64,000 bases of DNA from Candidatus Brocadia sp. (GCA_021646415.1 SOEU01000012.1:47493-111492), one strand, 5' to 3'. Shown: positions 9,691 through 18,779, numbered from the stretch's first letter. The notes: generated by a model from the letters alone, not told the origin. A program made the numbers and translations.

Positions 9691-10762
9691 ATTAGAATTG
9701 ATCGGCACATCAAAATCTTTTGGCTCACAAACTGTCTTAAAAGACTTATCGTTAGAGATTTCGCCCGATGAATTATTTGTCATTCTGGGAAGCAGCGGCA
9801 GTGGAAAGACGACATTACTCCTTGGTATCCTGGGTCTTCAGAAATTTGACAGTGGCCGTGTAATCATCAATGGGAGAGATGTCACCAATCTTAGCCCCGG
9901 GGAGCGGAATATCGGGTATGTACCGCAAAACTACGCCCTTTTCCCCAATTACACGGTCTTTGAAAATATTGCCTTTGGGTTACGATTGCGCAAGGTCTCG
10001 AAACCTATTATACAGACACGAGTAGGGCAGATTATCAACGATTTTGGCTTGCAGGGGCTTGAATACCGTTTCCCAGTTCAATTGAGTGGCGGACAAATGC
10101 AGAGGGTGGCATTGGCAAGGGCGTTGATTATTGAACCATCGCTTTTATTACTGGATGAGCCTGTAAGTGCCCTGGATATAGAAACGCGACAAAAGATCAA
10201 GGCGGAGATTAAAGAGCTTCAAAAGAAGTTCCACATCACTATGGTTTATATTACGCATGATCAGCAGGAAACATTGGAGTTGGCAGACCGGCTTGGTATC
10301 CTGAACAACGGTAAGATAGAGCAGTGTGGAGGTCCGGACGAAGTTTTCTATAGACCGAAAACCCTGTTTGTTGCACGCTTTCTGAACACTGAAAATATCC
10401 TGAGCGGGAAGATCGTTCACAAATTGGGAAATACGGTAACAATTCAGACAAATAATATTGTTTTAAAAACGTATACTTCCTTAGAATTGTCTGAGGGAGA
10501 CCTGGTGACGGTATGCATCCGCCCCGGTGCCATTCATCTTCGCACACATCGTATACACCCGAGGAAAAACGTTTTTGCCGGGACCATAGAATCCATTCAC
10601 CCCATCGGAAGGGATCTCGCGGTTAAGGTGTTAGTTACACCGCATGAAGTCCTTAAAACACGTATAAGCCGGATCGTGGCCAAGGAACTCAAGCTCACTC
10701 ATGGAATGCCAGTCAGTCTCTCCATCGATGAGGCATTTGTACATCTAATCCCTGTCCAATAA
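9683..10762 (+). CDS. modC: Molybdate/sulfate-type ABC transporter ATP-binding protein
   Basis: A 359-residue ATPase of the CysA/ModC/PotA group. It has Walker A GSSGSGKTT (36-44), Q-loop VPQNYALFPN, signature LSGGQ (134-138), Walker B LLLLDEP (154-160) and switch H in YITHDQQE. The C-terminal part (about 245-359) is a TOBE/MOP-like substrate-sensing region. It begins with a GTG inside the end of the permease gene. Together they form the membrane core of an oxyanion importer whose solute-binding protein must be encoded elsewhere. Confidence 0.85.
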   Translation: MHKLELIGTSKSFGSQTVLKDLSLEISPDELFVILGSSGSGKTTLLLGILGLQKFDSGRVIINGRDVTNLSPGERNIGYVPQNYALFPNYTVFENIAFGLRLRKVSKPIIQTRVGQIINDFGLQGLEYRFPVQLSGGQMQRVALARALIIEPSLLLLDEPVSALDIETRQKIKAEIKELQKKFHITMVYITHDQQETLELADRLGILNNGKIEQCGGPDEVFYRPKTLFVARFLNTENILSGKIVHKLGNTVTIQTNNIVLKTYTSLELSEGDLVTVCIRPGAIHLRTHRIHPRKNVFAGTIESIHPIGRDLAVKVLVTPHEVLKTRISRIVAKELKLTHGMPVSLSIDEAFVHLIPVQ

Positions 10763-10950
10763 AAGTTGACAGTAATTCATTATCCAATGAAAAAGGCTGA
10801 CAGTTCTTTGCCTTTCTCTTTTCGACCGGATCTGACCATTGATGCTAGAACTACGGCTATCCATCGACAGAATTAGAAATACCTTGATAAGGAATTTATT
10901 GCATTTATAATATGTTTATGTAGCAAGTTGCATGGTAAAGAGGGGTATAA

Positions 10951-11097
10951 ATGAGCCCAACAGTGTTTCGTTACAATCAATATAGATTTTTATTTTTTTC
11001 ACGAGAAGAGCGAAATCAGCGAATTACTTACCATAACAAAGGAACGAATTCACGAAATCAAAGAAAGCTGGAGAAAACACTTCTTACGCTGAGGTAA
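10951..11097 (+). pseudogene. DUF4160 gene remnant with internal deletion
   Basis: The ATG frame begins MSPTVFRYNQYRFLFFSREE, the start of DUF4160 proteins. The expected central HVHV...EAKFWLEP part is missing. The C-terminal family segment (EISELLTITKERIHEI then KESWRKHF) continues in a different reading frame up to about 11092. The gene has therefore suffered a deletion plus frameshift. DUF4160 is usually paired with DUF2442, which follows here; the pair is often described as toxin-antitoxin-like, but function is unproven. Confidence 0.6.
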
Positions 11098-11315
11098 CCA
11101 ATATATCTAATCACGGGATATGGCTGTATGTCAAAGATACTGAGTATTTTTTACCATTCGAAGATTTCCCGTGGTTTAAAGAAGCGAAGATAGGTGAAAT
11201 AATGGAAGTAGAGCTTTTCCATGATAATCACCTGAGACGGGAAAAACTGGATATAGATCTTGAAATAGAATCAGTGGTAGAACCTGACAAATATCCCCTC
11301 GTATATCACAACTAA
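11037..11315 (+). pseudogene. DUF2442 gene remnant, start lost
   Basis: An open frame encodes AEVTNISNHGIWLYVKDTEY, then FLPFEDFPWFKEAKIGEIME, then LDIDLEIESVVEPDKYPLVY and a stop. This matches the DUF2442 family over nearly its full length. The frame contains no ATG, GTG or TTG before the conserved start of the domain. The first ATG lies in the middle (IGEIMEVEL), so the normal 5' end was probably lost together with the middle of the upstream DUF4160 gene. Confidence 0.6.
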
Positions 11316-11516
11316 CCATTCAATGTATCTGTGATTTTATTTGAGAGGATTATTTTCGCTTGACAAAGCCTTCTAAAAGTGACCCAAGGAGCATTTTTTG
11401 GTTTGCATTGTAAAGTATATTCATTAATCAAGGCCTTACGTCGCGGGTTCCCCCTCACTCTCATTACCTCACTCTCGGCATCAACCGCGTCACAAAACTC
11501 CATTCGTTGTATGTTG

Positions 11517-12437
11517 TTATGGAGTCTCCCTAAGTTTGAACGACACACTATAGTACCGAACGTCTATATTGTTAGTCATTTCCAGTGCGTAAGATAGCTT
11601 AGGATCGGGATCACGGCAGATGACAAGACCTTTCACGGTTTGTCCAGCCGTGCAGAGATTCTGTTTGACCCATCCCATGTAACGAAGAATTTGACCAATC
11701 ACTGAATCGGATGAACGACCCTTCTTTAGCTCAATTACAACGAACGATTTTGATTTCGGTTCAAACGCCAGAATATCTATCGGGCCGATGTCGGTAACAT
11801 ACTGCTGACCGTCGTTCCCCTCTGTATCCTCGTATATCTTCAAATCTCCTTTGAAAATCGTTTGGAAATTGCTGACGATGAAGTCCTCTAAATACTTCTC
11901 AAGGACAAATGCATTTTGGTCTTCGATAGTCTCAGTAATTTCCGAAGAAATGGGTTGTAGTCCCGATCCATCGAGTAGGTTATGGAATTGTTCCTCCGAA
12001 AGTTCAGCAAGAGTGTGCATCGGGAAAACGATGCTTGAAAAAACCTTGTTGCGTGGCTGTTCTTGCCATGCAACCTCTAAGAAATTGGGATGCTCATGAA
12101 TAGGATTCTTCCCCGGAGCGTAAAATGCAGATCGGGTAACTTTGCCGATAGCGGTGAGGGTTTTGCGTCCTCTTCGAGCTATAATGAGGTCGCCTGGACA
12201 TATCTCATGATAGAATGCCCAAATCATATTCGCATAGAGACTCTTTGTTGCTGGAGGTTTATCGGGATAGGTTGATGTGACGGCCTCGGAAAGTTCCTCT
12301 TTGCGCATCTTAGACACATCACCAAGCATCTTCCATCCAATGGAGATGAGATTGTTGGCAAGATCGAATTGCCACACCTTATCGAATAGCTCCGGCGGAT
12401 TCGACTCGACTGGGGCAATTACCCAGTAGCATGACAT
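11517..12437 (-). CDS. Predicted endonuclease with NucS-like (DUF91) C-terminal domain
   Basis: A 306-residue protein. The N-terminal half (MSCYWVIAPVESNPPELFDKVW..., GDLIIARRGRKTLTAIGKVT) resembles PUA/EVE-like or restriction-type recognition domains. The C-terminal part has a PD-(D/E)XK nuclease core, IGPIDILAF...SFVVIELKKGRSSDSVIGQILRYMGWV (as separated motifs, catalytic D, E and K), and ends GLVICRDPDPKLSYALEMT. This is the NucS/DUF91 pattern. A role in DNA repair or as a solitary restriction enzyme is possible. No methyltransferase is adjacent. It sits in an accessory region with toxin-type genes, consistent with transfer. Confidence 0.75.
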   Translation of the reverse strand: MSCYWVIAPVESNPPELFDKVWQFDLANNLISIGWKMLGDVSKMRKEELSEAVTSTYPDKPPATKSLYANMIWAFYHEICPGDLIIARRGRKTLTAIGKVTRSAFYAPGKNPIHEHPNFLEVAWQEQPRNKVFSSIVFPMHTLAELSEEQFHNLLDGSGLQPISSEITETIEDQNAFVLEKYLEDFIVSNFQTIFKGDLKIYEDTEGNDGQQYVTDIGPIDILAFEPKSKSFVVIELKKGRSSDSVIGQILRYMGWVKQNLCTAGQTVKGLVICRDPDPKLSYALEMTNNIDVRYYSVSFKLRETP

Positions 12438-12625
12438 TGACGTTCTCCGTAACTCTGTATTGATGACTTCCGAACTTCAATCTCTTTCTAGAATTTATCT
12501 ATTTTACCTTAAAATTACAGGAACATCTTATATAACTTTGAAGATTTTCTTTTGAGTTCCTTTTATCTAGTTTTCTGCCTGCGTAGTTAAGCAATATGGG
12601 TTAAACAAAGTGAACCCATTGGCAT

Positions 12626-12666
12626 AACCTCCCCCTCCGTCCCCTCCATGAGGGGATAGGGGGAGG
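12626..12666. repeat. GC-rich palindromic intergenic repeat
   Basis: CCTCCCCCTCCGTCCCCTCC is followed by ATGAGGGGATAGGGGGAGG, an imperfect palindrome of a type dispersed in many bacterial genomes. It stands out by composition from the AT-rich surroundings. No gene is associated with it. Confidence 0.6.
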
Positions 12667-12722
12667 AGTGCGCTTCGTCCCTTCGAAAAGCTCAGGATAT
12701 GCTTTACCCAACGGCCAATATG

Positions 12723-12938
12723 TTATGCATACATTAAACGGCCCTTGGGCACTGGTATTTGAATACCATCTTCTTTTGCCGTTTTTAACCAAAGCTCTAC
12801 TGCTTTTTCTGCATTTTCAAGTGCCTCTTTTTTTGACTTACCATGCGCCATGCACCCAGGAAGTTCCGGTACGTCAATAACATAAATATTGTCTGTTCTA
12901 TCCCAATAAATAATCATTTCATATTGTGATTCACTCAT
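12723..12938 (-). CDS. hicB: HicB-family antitoxin (orphan)
   Basis: A 71-residue protein starting MSESQYEM. This ATG is preceded by GGAGA five bases upstream and is preferred to an ATG six codons earlier. The partial RNase-H-like HicB fold is visible: YEMIIYWDRTDNIYVIDVPELPGCMAHG, then SKKEALENAEKAVELWL (contiguous in the protein). HicB antitoxins neutralise the HicA mRNA interferase. No HicA-like ORF (about 60-80 residues with a GSH/GKH motif) is visible on either side, so it is an orphan or its toxin was lost. Confidence 0.8.
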   Translation of the reverse strand: MSESQYEMIIYWDRTDNIYVIDVPELPGCMAHGKSKKEALENAEKAVELWLKTAKEDGIQIPVPKGRLMYA

Positions 12939-13014
12939 CGCTTCTCCATATATCAAATTTATATGTTGTTAATATTTTAGTAGCATGTCAAGTGGAGACC
13001 TGACAAAAGCCTTC

Positions 13015-13410
13015 TTATGGGTGACCCTTAGTTTTTTGTTTCTTCGGAAAATATTTAACCTCATCAATTCCTTTAAAATCAACATCCTCAGTCCAGATAA
13101 CAGCTTCGTAAACACGAGCAGTAGCAAGAATTATACTATCGGCCATTGGAATTTTAAGATCAGTGCTGATTTTTGCAGCCATTATAGCTATTTCAGAGGT
13201 TAGCTCCACAACTATACCCTGTTTCATTAAGGCAACAGCCTGTAGCGCGTCTTCTTCTCCTCGTTCACGCAAGACGAGATTAAAAACTTCATAGATGCAA
13301 ACAGTAGGAACAAGCAAATTGGCTATATCGTTGAGTGGAATTGAAAAAGTATCCGCGTTGGGGTCGTCGGTAAAATATTCAAGCCAGCCAGAAGTATCAA
13401 CCAGATTCAT
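13015..13410 (-). CDS. vapC: VapC-type PIN-domain toxin
   Basis: A 131-residue PIN-domain ribonuclease beginning MNLVDTSGW. The acidic residues expected for catalysis are visible: D in LVDTSGWLEYF, E in VCIYEVFN, D in IPMADSIILATAR and D in IWTEDVDFKG. The chosen ATG overlaps the 3' end of the upstream AbrB-type antitoxin gene by 14 nt, the usual arrangement in vapBC operons. An alternative ATG ten codons upstream would overlap more. The activity is presumably cleavage of tRNA or other RNA, restrained by the antitoxin. Confidence 0.87.
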   Translation of the reverse strand: MNLVDTSGWLEYFTDDPNADTFSIPLNDIANLLVPTVCIYEVFNLVLRERGEEDALQAVALMKQGIVVELTSEIAIMAAKISTDLKIPMADSIILATARVYEAVIWTEDVDFKGIDEVKYFPKKQKTKGHP

Positions 13411-13612
13411 ATCTATCTTCGTCACGTTCAAAATGAGCATTAATTCCTTTAAGAAAACCGCGCATTTTTTTTATCTTTTGTTCGGGTATTAATTCAATGC
13501 GGTTGCCGAAGACGATAACCTGTATCTTTTGACCCGGAGAAAGTTGAAGCTTTTCTCTGACTTCACGTGGTATAACGATTTGGAATTTGGGTGAAATTGT
13601 TACAGATTTCAT
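13397..13612 (-). CDS. AbrB/MazE/SpoVT-type antitoxin
   Basis: A 71-residue swapped-hairpin DNA-binding protein. It starts MKSVTISPKFQIVIPREVRE and continues KLQLSPGQKIQVIVFGNRIELIPEQ. This is the AbrB fold that binds its own promoter and, through the C-terminal tail (about residues 50-71), the VapC toxin. It lies immediately upstream of the PIN-domain gene with a short overlap, giving a complete AbrB-VapC toxin-antitoxin module. Confidence 0.87.
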   Translation of the reverse strand: MKSVTISPKFQIVIPREVREKLQLSPGQKIQVIVFGNRIELIPEQKIKKMRGFLKGINAHFERDEDRYESG

Positions 13613-14250
13613 ACTTGACCTTCATCGATATTATCGTATTACGATATATCAATCGATAGAGAAAGTCAAAAAATACTTTCCCGTTCTTAACTTCATCATA
13701 GGGATATGACCTTTATTCAAAGGATGAAGTGGTAGTTAACCGATATCATGAAGGTGAAGCCGTATTAAATAAGGAATGCGGAGATTTGAATATATCTTCT
13801 TCATTTAAACTCACAGGACTAAAGCTTTATGCTGGAGGGGGATAAACTCAGCGTTGTCCGGTTAGAAATTTGCATGTACGGTTTTGTCATACCCGAACGT
13901 TTTTATCGGGTATCCAGTGAACCCTAAACCTCCTGGATTCCCGCTAAAAACATGCGGGAATGACATCTCGAGTGCAATAAAACAGGACATGCAAATTTCT
14001 AACCGGACAACGCTGGGATAAACTTAAATTTAAATTCAAGAAGTTCCTTTAGTTCCAGGATGTGCATTTACATTAGATATAGCATTGTGTTTATATAAAA
14101 GTATTTGGCTTCTTATTGGTATTTTATTACCGACTCTTTTCAGTATTTACGAATTTTTACGGCCAGAATGTCAATTGGTTGTTTTTCCTTTGTGTTCTTT
14201 GAGTCTTTGTGGTTAAATTCTTTCTCTATTCACCACAAACAGACACAACC
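13613..14250. other. Gene-poor stretch around a MITE
   Basis: No intact gene is seen. An open frame at about 13702-13845 (YDLYSKDEVVVNRYHEG..., ending LKLYAGGG) could be the tail of a lost gene; its product is not recognised. The MITE at 13849-14015 sits at its 3' end. The remainder is AT-rich and carries no recognised signal. Confidence 0.5.
13840..14024. mobile_element. MITE with 29-bp perfect terminal inverted repeats and 9-bp target duplication
   Basis: The element itself is 13849-14015 (167 bp). Its left end (13849-13877, beginning CAGCGTTGTCCGGTTAG) is the exact reverse complement of its right end (13987-14015). GGATAAACT occurs immediately outside both ends (13840-13848 and 14016-14024), a 9-bp target-site duplication. 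The interior is a pair of facing REP-like hairpins, TGTCATACCCG...CGGGTATCCAG and its inverted copy CTGGATTCCCGC...GCGGGAATGACA. There is no coding capacity. The mobilising transposase family is not visible in the window. Confidence 0.85.
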
Positions 14251-16290
14251 ATGAAACAGATGTATTTAAAAAAAATCCTGCCCCTTCTTATTTTTATTTC
14301 AGTACTCTTATACATAAACTCCTTGTCCAATACCTTTGTTTATGATGATGTCTATATCATTACTGAAAATCATTTTATAAAATCTTTAGGAAATTTACCA
14401 AAACTGTTTCAAAAAGAGTATTTACTCCTTTCAGGGGAGTTAAGTTATCGTCCGATTGTAACACTATCATATTTCATCGATTATGCAATTTGGCAGCTCA
14501 ATCCACTTGGTTATCACCTCACAAATATCATACTGCATACCATCAACGTATTTTTATTTTATTATCTTATAAAAAGCATCAGCAAAAAGCATATCATTTC
14601 CATACTCGCCACCTTACTATTTTTATCCCACCCCCTTCTTACAGAAACAGTGAATGCAGTTTGCTACAGGGAAGACATTCTTGCTTCCATCTTCTTCCTT
14701 CTGGCATTTATTTTCTTCATGAAAATTAGTATCCCTTTTCAAGGAGAGAGAAATTCTTTACAACAAACCAATACACGATTTATCCTTTACTACTTTCTCT
14801 CGTGTGCCTCTTATTGCCTGGCCCTCTTCTCAAAGGAGATGGCCATTACACTGCCCATCCTCTTCATTTTATACGATCTTTTACATACCCGCCAAATTAA
14901 GTTTAAAACATCCACTATCTCGCCCCAATTACTATGGACGACAAGGTGGATAGCATTTTATGCCGGATATATTGTAGTTACCAGCTTTTATCTTTTTATC
15001 AGATTTGCTGTATTTAAAAATACTTTCAAAACTATCAGCGTTTCCCCAAGTAACGCTATTACCATGACGAAGGTCGTTGCATCATACATAAAACTATTGT
15101 TTATACCTCTCAATCTGAATGCAGACTATATCGTACCTTACACGAAAGGATACGGTCTCTCATTCATCCTCTCCGCCTTAATCATTGTCTCTGCATGTAT
15201 TCTTATTGTGCAGCTTTCCAGGAGGGATAAACTCCTGATATTCTTTAATCTGTGGTTTTTTATCACCCTGTTACCCGTACTTGGTATCATTCCGATCGGG
15301 AATATTATGGCAGAAAGATATTTGTATCTACCCATCGTAGGTTTTTGCAGTACTATCGGGTGTATCTTAGCAAACTATCTATCACAGAGAAAATACATGG
15401 CTATTATTTTCGGGGGAATTCTTTTATTCATGCAGATTGGTATAGTATACAGGAATGGCGTGTGGCGAGATGATGCCACTTTATGGCATTACACTTACCA
15501 ACGTGAACCCAATAGTGCGCGTGCATGCGGTAATCTAGGCAATGCGTACTTTAAAAATAATCGTTACGAAGATGCCATTCAGATGTATAAAAAATCACTT
15601 ACCTTTCAATACAGCTATCCCTTTATCCATTATAACCTTGGCGCTACGTACGAAAAAATAGGACTGATTGACAAGGCCATCGAAGAATATAAGGCCTCCC
15701 TATCGAAACATAATGACAATACACTCGCCTTCAATAATCTCGGAACCATTTACGATAAACAAGGATTGTATGACATGGCCATTGAGGCATACAAACAAGC
15801 GCTTACGAACAATCCTTATTTCCCACTTTCCCATAATAATCTTGGGAATACCTACGAACGGATTGGGGATTCTGAAAAAGCACTCGCCGAATATCAGGAA
15901 GCTTTAAAAATTGATGATACTTATGCAGATGCCCACAACAACCTGGGAGCAGTGTATTTAAAAAAGGGGATACCAGACAAGGCGCTTGTTGAATTTCAAA
16001 AAGCAACCCAATTAAACCCAGGCCACAGAGATGCACATTACAATCTTGGTATCGCCTATGCTGGAAAGGGTCTTTATGGGGAGGCGATACATGAATTAAC
16101 CCTTGCCACAAAATACAATCCAACTGATTATTCCGCTCATAAAGATTTGGGCATTCTCTATTTTAAATACGAAAAGGACATGAAAAAATCACTCTACCAT
16201 TTACATGAATCGCTACAATTAGTAAAAGACCCTATCGAAGCAAACAAATTAAAAGAGTTTATTCATACCATAGATGCCGAACTAAAGTGA
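14251..16290 (+). CDS. TMTC-like polytopic membrane protein with C-terminal TPR repeats
   Basis: A 679-residue protein if started at ATG 14251 (MKQMYLKKILPLLIF); an earlier in-frame start adds 14 residues. Residues 1-400 hold about 10 membrane helices with the NTFVYDDVYII, SYRPIVTLSYFIDY and HLTNIILHTINVFLFY motifs of the GT-C-like/DUF1736 (TMTC) family. An acidic YDD motif sits in the first external loop, as in GT-C glycosyltransferases. From about residue 415 to the end there are at least six TPR units (ACGNLGNAYFKNNRYEDAI..., AFNNLGTIYDKQGLYDMAI..., AHNNLGAVYLKKGIPDKAL...). It is probably an envelope glycosyl/mannosyltransferase. Donor and acceptor are unknown. Confidence 0.8.
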   Translation: MKQMYLKKILPLLIFISVLLYINSLSNTFVYDDVYIITENHFIKSLGNLPKLFQKEYLLLSGELSYRPIVTLSYFIDYAIWQLNPLGYHLTNIILHTINVFLFYYLIKSISKKHIISILATLLFLSHPLLTETVNAVCYREDILASIFFLLAFIFFMKISIPFQGERNSLQQTNTRFILYYFLSCASYCLALFSKEMAITLPILFILYDLLHTRQIKFKTSTISPQLLWTTRWIAFYAGYIVVTSFYLFIRFAVFKNTFKTISVSPSNAITMTKVVASYIKLLFIPLNLNADYIVPYTKGYGLSFILSALIIVSACILIVQLSRRDKLLIFFNLWFFITLLPVLGIIPIGNIMAERYLYLPIVGFCSTIGCILANYLSQRKYMAIIFGGILLFMQIGIVYRNGVWRDDATLWHYTYQREPNSARACGNLGNAYFKNNRYEDAIQMYKKSLTFQYSYPFIHYNLGATYEKIGLIDKAIEEYKASLSKHNDNTLAFNNLGTIYDKQGLYDMAIEAYKQALTNNPYFPLSHNNLGNTYERIGDSEKALAEYQEALKIDDTYADAHNNLGAVYLKKGIPDKALVEFQKATQLNPGHRDAHYNLGIAYAGKGLYGEAIHELTLATKYNPTDYSAHKDLGILYFKYEKDMKKSLYHLHESLQLVKDPIEANKLKEFIHTIDAELK

Positions 16291-16299
16291 CTATTCAGC

Positions 16300-16500
16300 G
16301 AAACTGACAGAGAATATTTTCTCAGAATAGTTAAGAGCCAATAGAGAAAACTGGGCAGACGGGCAAATCCCGAAGGGATGACATGATTATAGAGAGAAAA
16401 ACACACCACAATATTCAACCCCGTAGGGGTGAAATATCGTGATAATAATGATACCATGCCACCTCTGCGGGGTTAACCATAATTGCATAACGATTATGCT
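16300..16500. repeat. Intergenic CCCCGTAGGGG-type repeat region
   Basis: Short palindromes (AATCCCGAAGGGATG near 16366 and ACCCCGTAGGGGTG near 16421, then CTCTGCGGGG near 16465) form the kind of dispersed non-coding repeat seen between genes in many environmental genomes. No gene or promoter is recognised in the 290 bp between the TPR protein and proB. Confidence 0.4.
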
Positions 16501-16582
16501 ATAATTTAGTTGCGGTATGCGGATTTTCGATATTCAGTGCAATTCTTTGAAACTCAGTGAAAATCAGTGTGGTTTTAATATT

Positions 16583-17725
16583 TTACAAAATTACCATATT
16601 GTCCCGGTGAATAACCTCATCATATAACTTATAACCAAGCACTTTAGCAATATGAGAAGTACTGCACCCCTTAATCCTTTCTATCTCTTCGGAAGAATAG
16701 TTTGTCAGGCCACGTGCAACAACTGCGCCGTTCCCCTTTCCACAAATCGATATAATATCCCCCTTACTAAACGTACCTTCCACTGTTACAATGCCTGAGG
16801 CAAGCAGACTCTTTCCCTTATCTCTCAAGGCATGCATTGCCCCGTCGTCCACATAAACCTTCCCTTTGGGTTTTATGGTGTACCCTATCCATCGTTTGCG
16901 ACTGGACATCCTCTCTTCCTTTGGGAGAAAGAGGGTGCCAATATGCTCACCCTGTACGATCTTTTTCAACACACCATCTGTTCTTCCATTGGCAATAATA
17001 ACAGACTCTCCGGCGTTTGTCACCACAGCTGCCGCCTCCAGCTTGGTCTGCATCCCCCCCACCCCTCGTTTGGTCTTTAAATCAAATGCCAATTGCCTTA
17101 TCTCATCAGAGACATTTTCTACCATAGGGATAACCGCGGCCTTACCCTTTCCTGTTGGATACTTATCATACAAACCATCAACGGAAGAAAGGATAATCAG
17201 CAACTCTGCATTCAGGAGGTTCGTTACCAGTGCAGAAAGCGCGTCATTGTCACCGAACTTGATTTCATCCACAGAAATCGTATCGTTTTCATTCACTACA
17301 GGAATGGCATTGAGATGAAAGAGCGTATGGATCGTATTGCAGGTATTCAGGTATCTTTGCCGATCCTCAAAGTCCTCACGGGTAAGGAGTAACTGGGCCG
17401 CATGATAGCCGTGTAATTTAAAACAATCATCATAGGTGCTGATCAATTTACTTTGACCGATTGCAGCAACCGCCTGCAACTCCGGTAAGGTACTTGGCCT
17501 TTTCTCCATACCAAGCTCCCCCATTCCGGAACCAATAGCGCCTGAACTCACGACGACAACATGGTATCCCATCTTCTTTAATTCCACAACCTGTGCTGCA
17601 AGTATCTGTATCTGCACCTTATCCACGTATCCATCATCGGTAGTGAGCACACCCGTCCCGATCTTGACAACGACCTTTTTTACCTTAGATAGAATCTGAT
17701 TCCGAATATCTTCTTTGTATTTCAT
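16583..17725 (-). CDS. proB: Glutamate 5-kinase with PUA domain
   Basis: A 380-residue first enzyme of proline synthesis. The amino-acid-kinase domain shows VVKIGTGVLTT (about 19-29), VVVVSSGAIGSGMGELGM, the glutamate-binding VVNENDTISVDEIKFGDND, and KRGVGGMQTKLEAA. A C-terminal PUA domain (about 285-370, KGKVYVDDGAMHALRDKGKSLL...) is present, as in most bacterial ProB proteins. Usual length. proA is not adjacent. The integrase gene lies 24 bp upstream on the same strand. Confidence 0.95.
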   Translation of the reverse strand: MKYKEDIRNQILSKVKKVVVKIGTGVLTTDDGYVDKVQIQILAAQVVELKKMGYHVVVVSSGAIGSGMGELGMEKRPSTLPELQAVAAIGQSKLISTYDDCFKLHGYHAAQLLLTREDFEDRQRYLNTCNTIHTLFHLNAIPVVNENDTISVDEIKFGDNDALSALVTNLLNAELLIILSSVDGLYDKYPTGKGKAAVIPMVENVSDEIRQLAFDLKTKRGVGGMQTKLEAAAVVTNAGESVIIANGRTDGVLKKIVQGEHIGTLFLPKEERMSSRKRWIGYTIKPKGKVYVDDGAMHALRDKGKSLLASGIVTVEGTFSKGDIISICGKGNGAVVARGLTNYSSEEIERIKGCSTSHIAKVLGYKLYDEVIHRDNMVIL

Positions 17726-17749
17726 ATTGCGCTAATCTATCATGAAAAT

Positions 17750-18733
17750 TCAAGCATGAGATACCGGTATTGTGTCTAATGGGCTCTTGACACTAATCCC
17801 TGGTCTATTTAACACGTGGGTGTAAATCATGGTAGTGCTAACATCTTTGTGACCGAGCAGTTCTTGTACCGTTCGGATATCATGTCCTGCTTCAAGCAAG
17901 TGAGTTGCAAATGAATGGCGAAATGTGTGCACACTCACCTGCTTCGTAATCCCAGCCAGATGTACTGCATTCTTTACAGCCTTCTGAAGACTGTTTTCAT
18001 GCAGATGATGCCGTCTCATTTCACCGGTTCTCGGGTCTTTCGACACGCCCTTTGCAGGAAACGCATATTGCCATCCCCACTCCTTGTCAGCATTTGGGTA
18101 TTTCCTTGCCAGTGCACACGGCAGATAGACATGCCCAAATCCTTTGGCCAGATAGTGATCATGCTGCATTTTTACTCGCCGCAGATGTTCTCTCAGCAAA
18201 GGTTTCAAATTTTCGGGAAGTACAGTAACCCTGTCCTTCATACCTTTTGCATCGCGAATCACTATGTGATTATTATCAAAATCAATGTCCTTCACCCGCA
18301 GCCTCAAACACTCCATCAACCTTAATCCACTCCCATAGATAAGCTTCACCATCAGTTGAAAATCACCCGAAAGAGCGCCAATGACTTTCATTGTCTCTTC
18401 TTTCGTCATAACCGTTGGTAAACGTCTGGGTCTCTTTGCCCTGATTGCATGAATTGATTCGTCTAAATCTTTCTTCAGAACCTCCCGGTAGAGAAATAAC
18501 AAGGCGTTGAACGCCTGGTTTTGAGTCGATGCCGACACCTTTAAATTCACAGCAAGGTGAGAAAGAAATTTTTCAATCTCAGCGCTTCCCATGTCATTGG
18601 GATGTCTTTTATTATGGAAAAGGATGTATCTTTTCATCCAGGAAAGATACGTTTGTTCTGTCCTGATGGAATAGTGTTTTAATCGAATAAGATCCCGGAC
18701 CTGTTCTAAAAGCTTTTTCGGTTTATCACTCAT
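17750..18733 (-). CDS. intI: Integron integrase (IntI-type tyrosine recombinase)
   Basis: A 327-residue tyrosine recombinase (ATG 18733, or TTG 18742). The SAM-like core-binding domain ([21 protein letters not shown]) is followed by a catalytic domain with the arginine of [41 protein letters not shown] and the nucleophile in MIYTHV. Diagnostic for integron integrases is the extra segment [17 protein letters not shown]...[18 protein letters not shown] between the conserved boxes, absent from XerC/D. The C-terminal VKSPLD also matches IntI. It diverges from an array of cassettes carrying attC sites, so its role is capture and shuffling of gene cassettes at attI. It appears full length with all catalytic residues. 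Confidence 0.95.
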   Translation of the reverse strand: MSDKPKKLLEQVRDLIRLKHYSIRTEQTYLSWMKRYILFHNKRHPNDMGSAEIEKFLSHLAVNLKVSASTQNQAFNALLFLYREVLKKDLDESIHAIRAKRPRRLPTVMTKEETMKVIGALSGDFQLMVKLIYGSGLRLMECLRLRVKDIDFDNNHIVIRDAKGMKDRVTVLPENLKPLLREHLRRVKMQHDHYLAKGFGHVYLPCALARKYPNADKEWGWQYAFPAKGVSKDPRTGEMRRHHLHENSLQKAVKNAVHLAGITKQVSVHTFRHSFATHLLEAGHDIRTVQELLGHKDVSTTMIYTHVLNRPGISVKSPLDTIPVSHA

Positions 18734-18742
18734 CGTTTTCAA

Positions 18743-18771
18743 TTGACTAAAACAAAGTAAGTTATTAAAAT
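18743..18771 (+). promoter_or_regulatory. Candidate cassette promoter Pc
   Basis: On the plus strand TTGACT (18743-18748), 17 bases, TAAAAT (18766-18771): a near-consensus sigma-70 promoter immediately outside the integrase start and directed at the cassette array, where Pc is expected. A TTGACT on the opposite strand (18801-18806) could serve intI itself. Confidence 0.65.
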
Positions 18772-18779
18772 TATAAAAA

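Noticed and set aside
11312..11503. Small minus-strand ORF (MEFCDAVDAESEVMRVRG...) after the NucS-like gene
   Set aside because: It could be a real small gene, but no family or RBS supports it and the region is rich in decayed genes.
17750..18733. Integrase considered as XerC/XerD or a phage integrase
   Set aside because: The extra IntI-specific segment, the C-terminal VKSPLD motif and the adjoining attC array identify an integron integrase.
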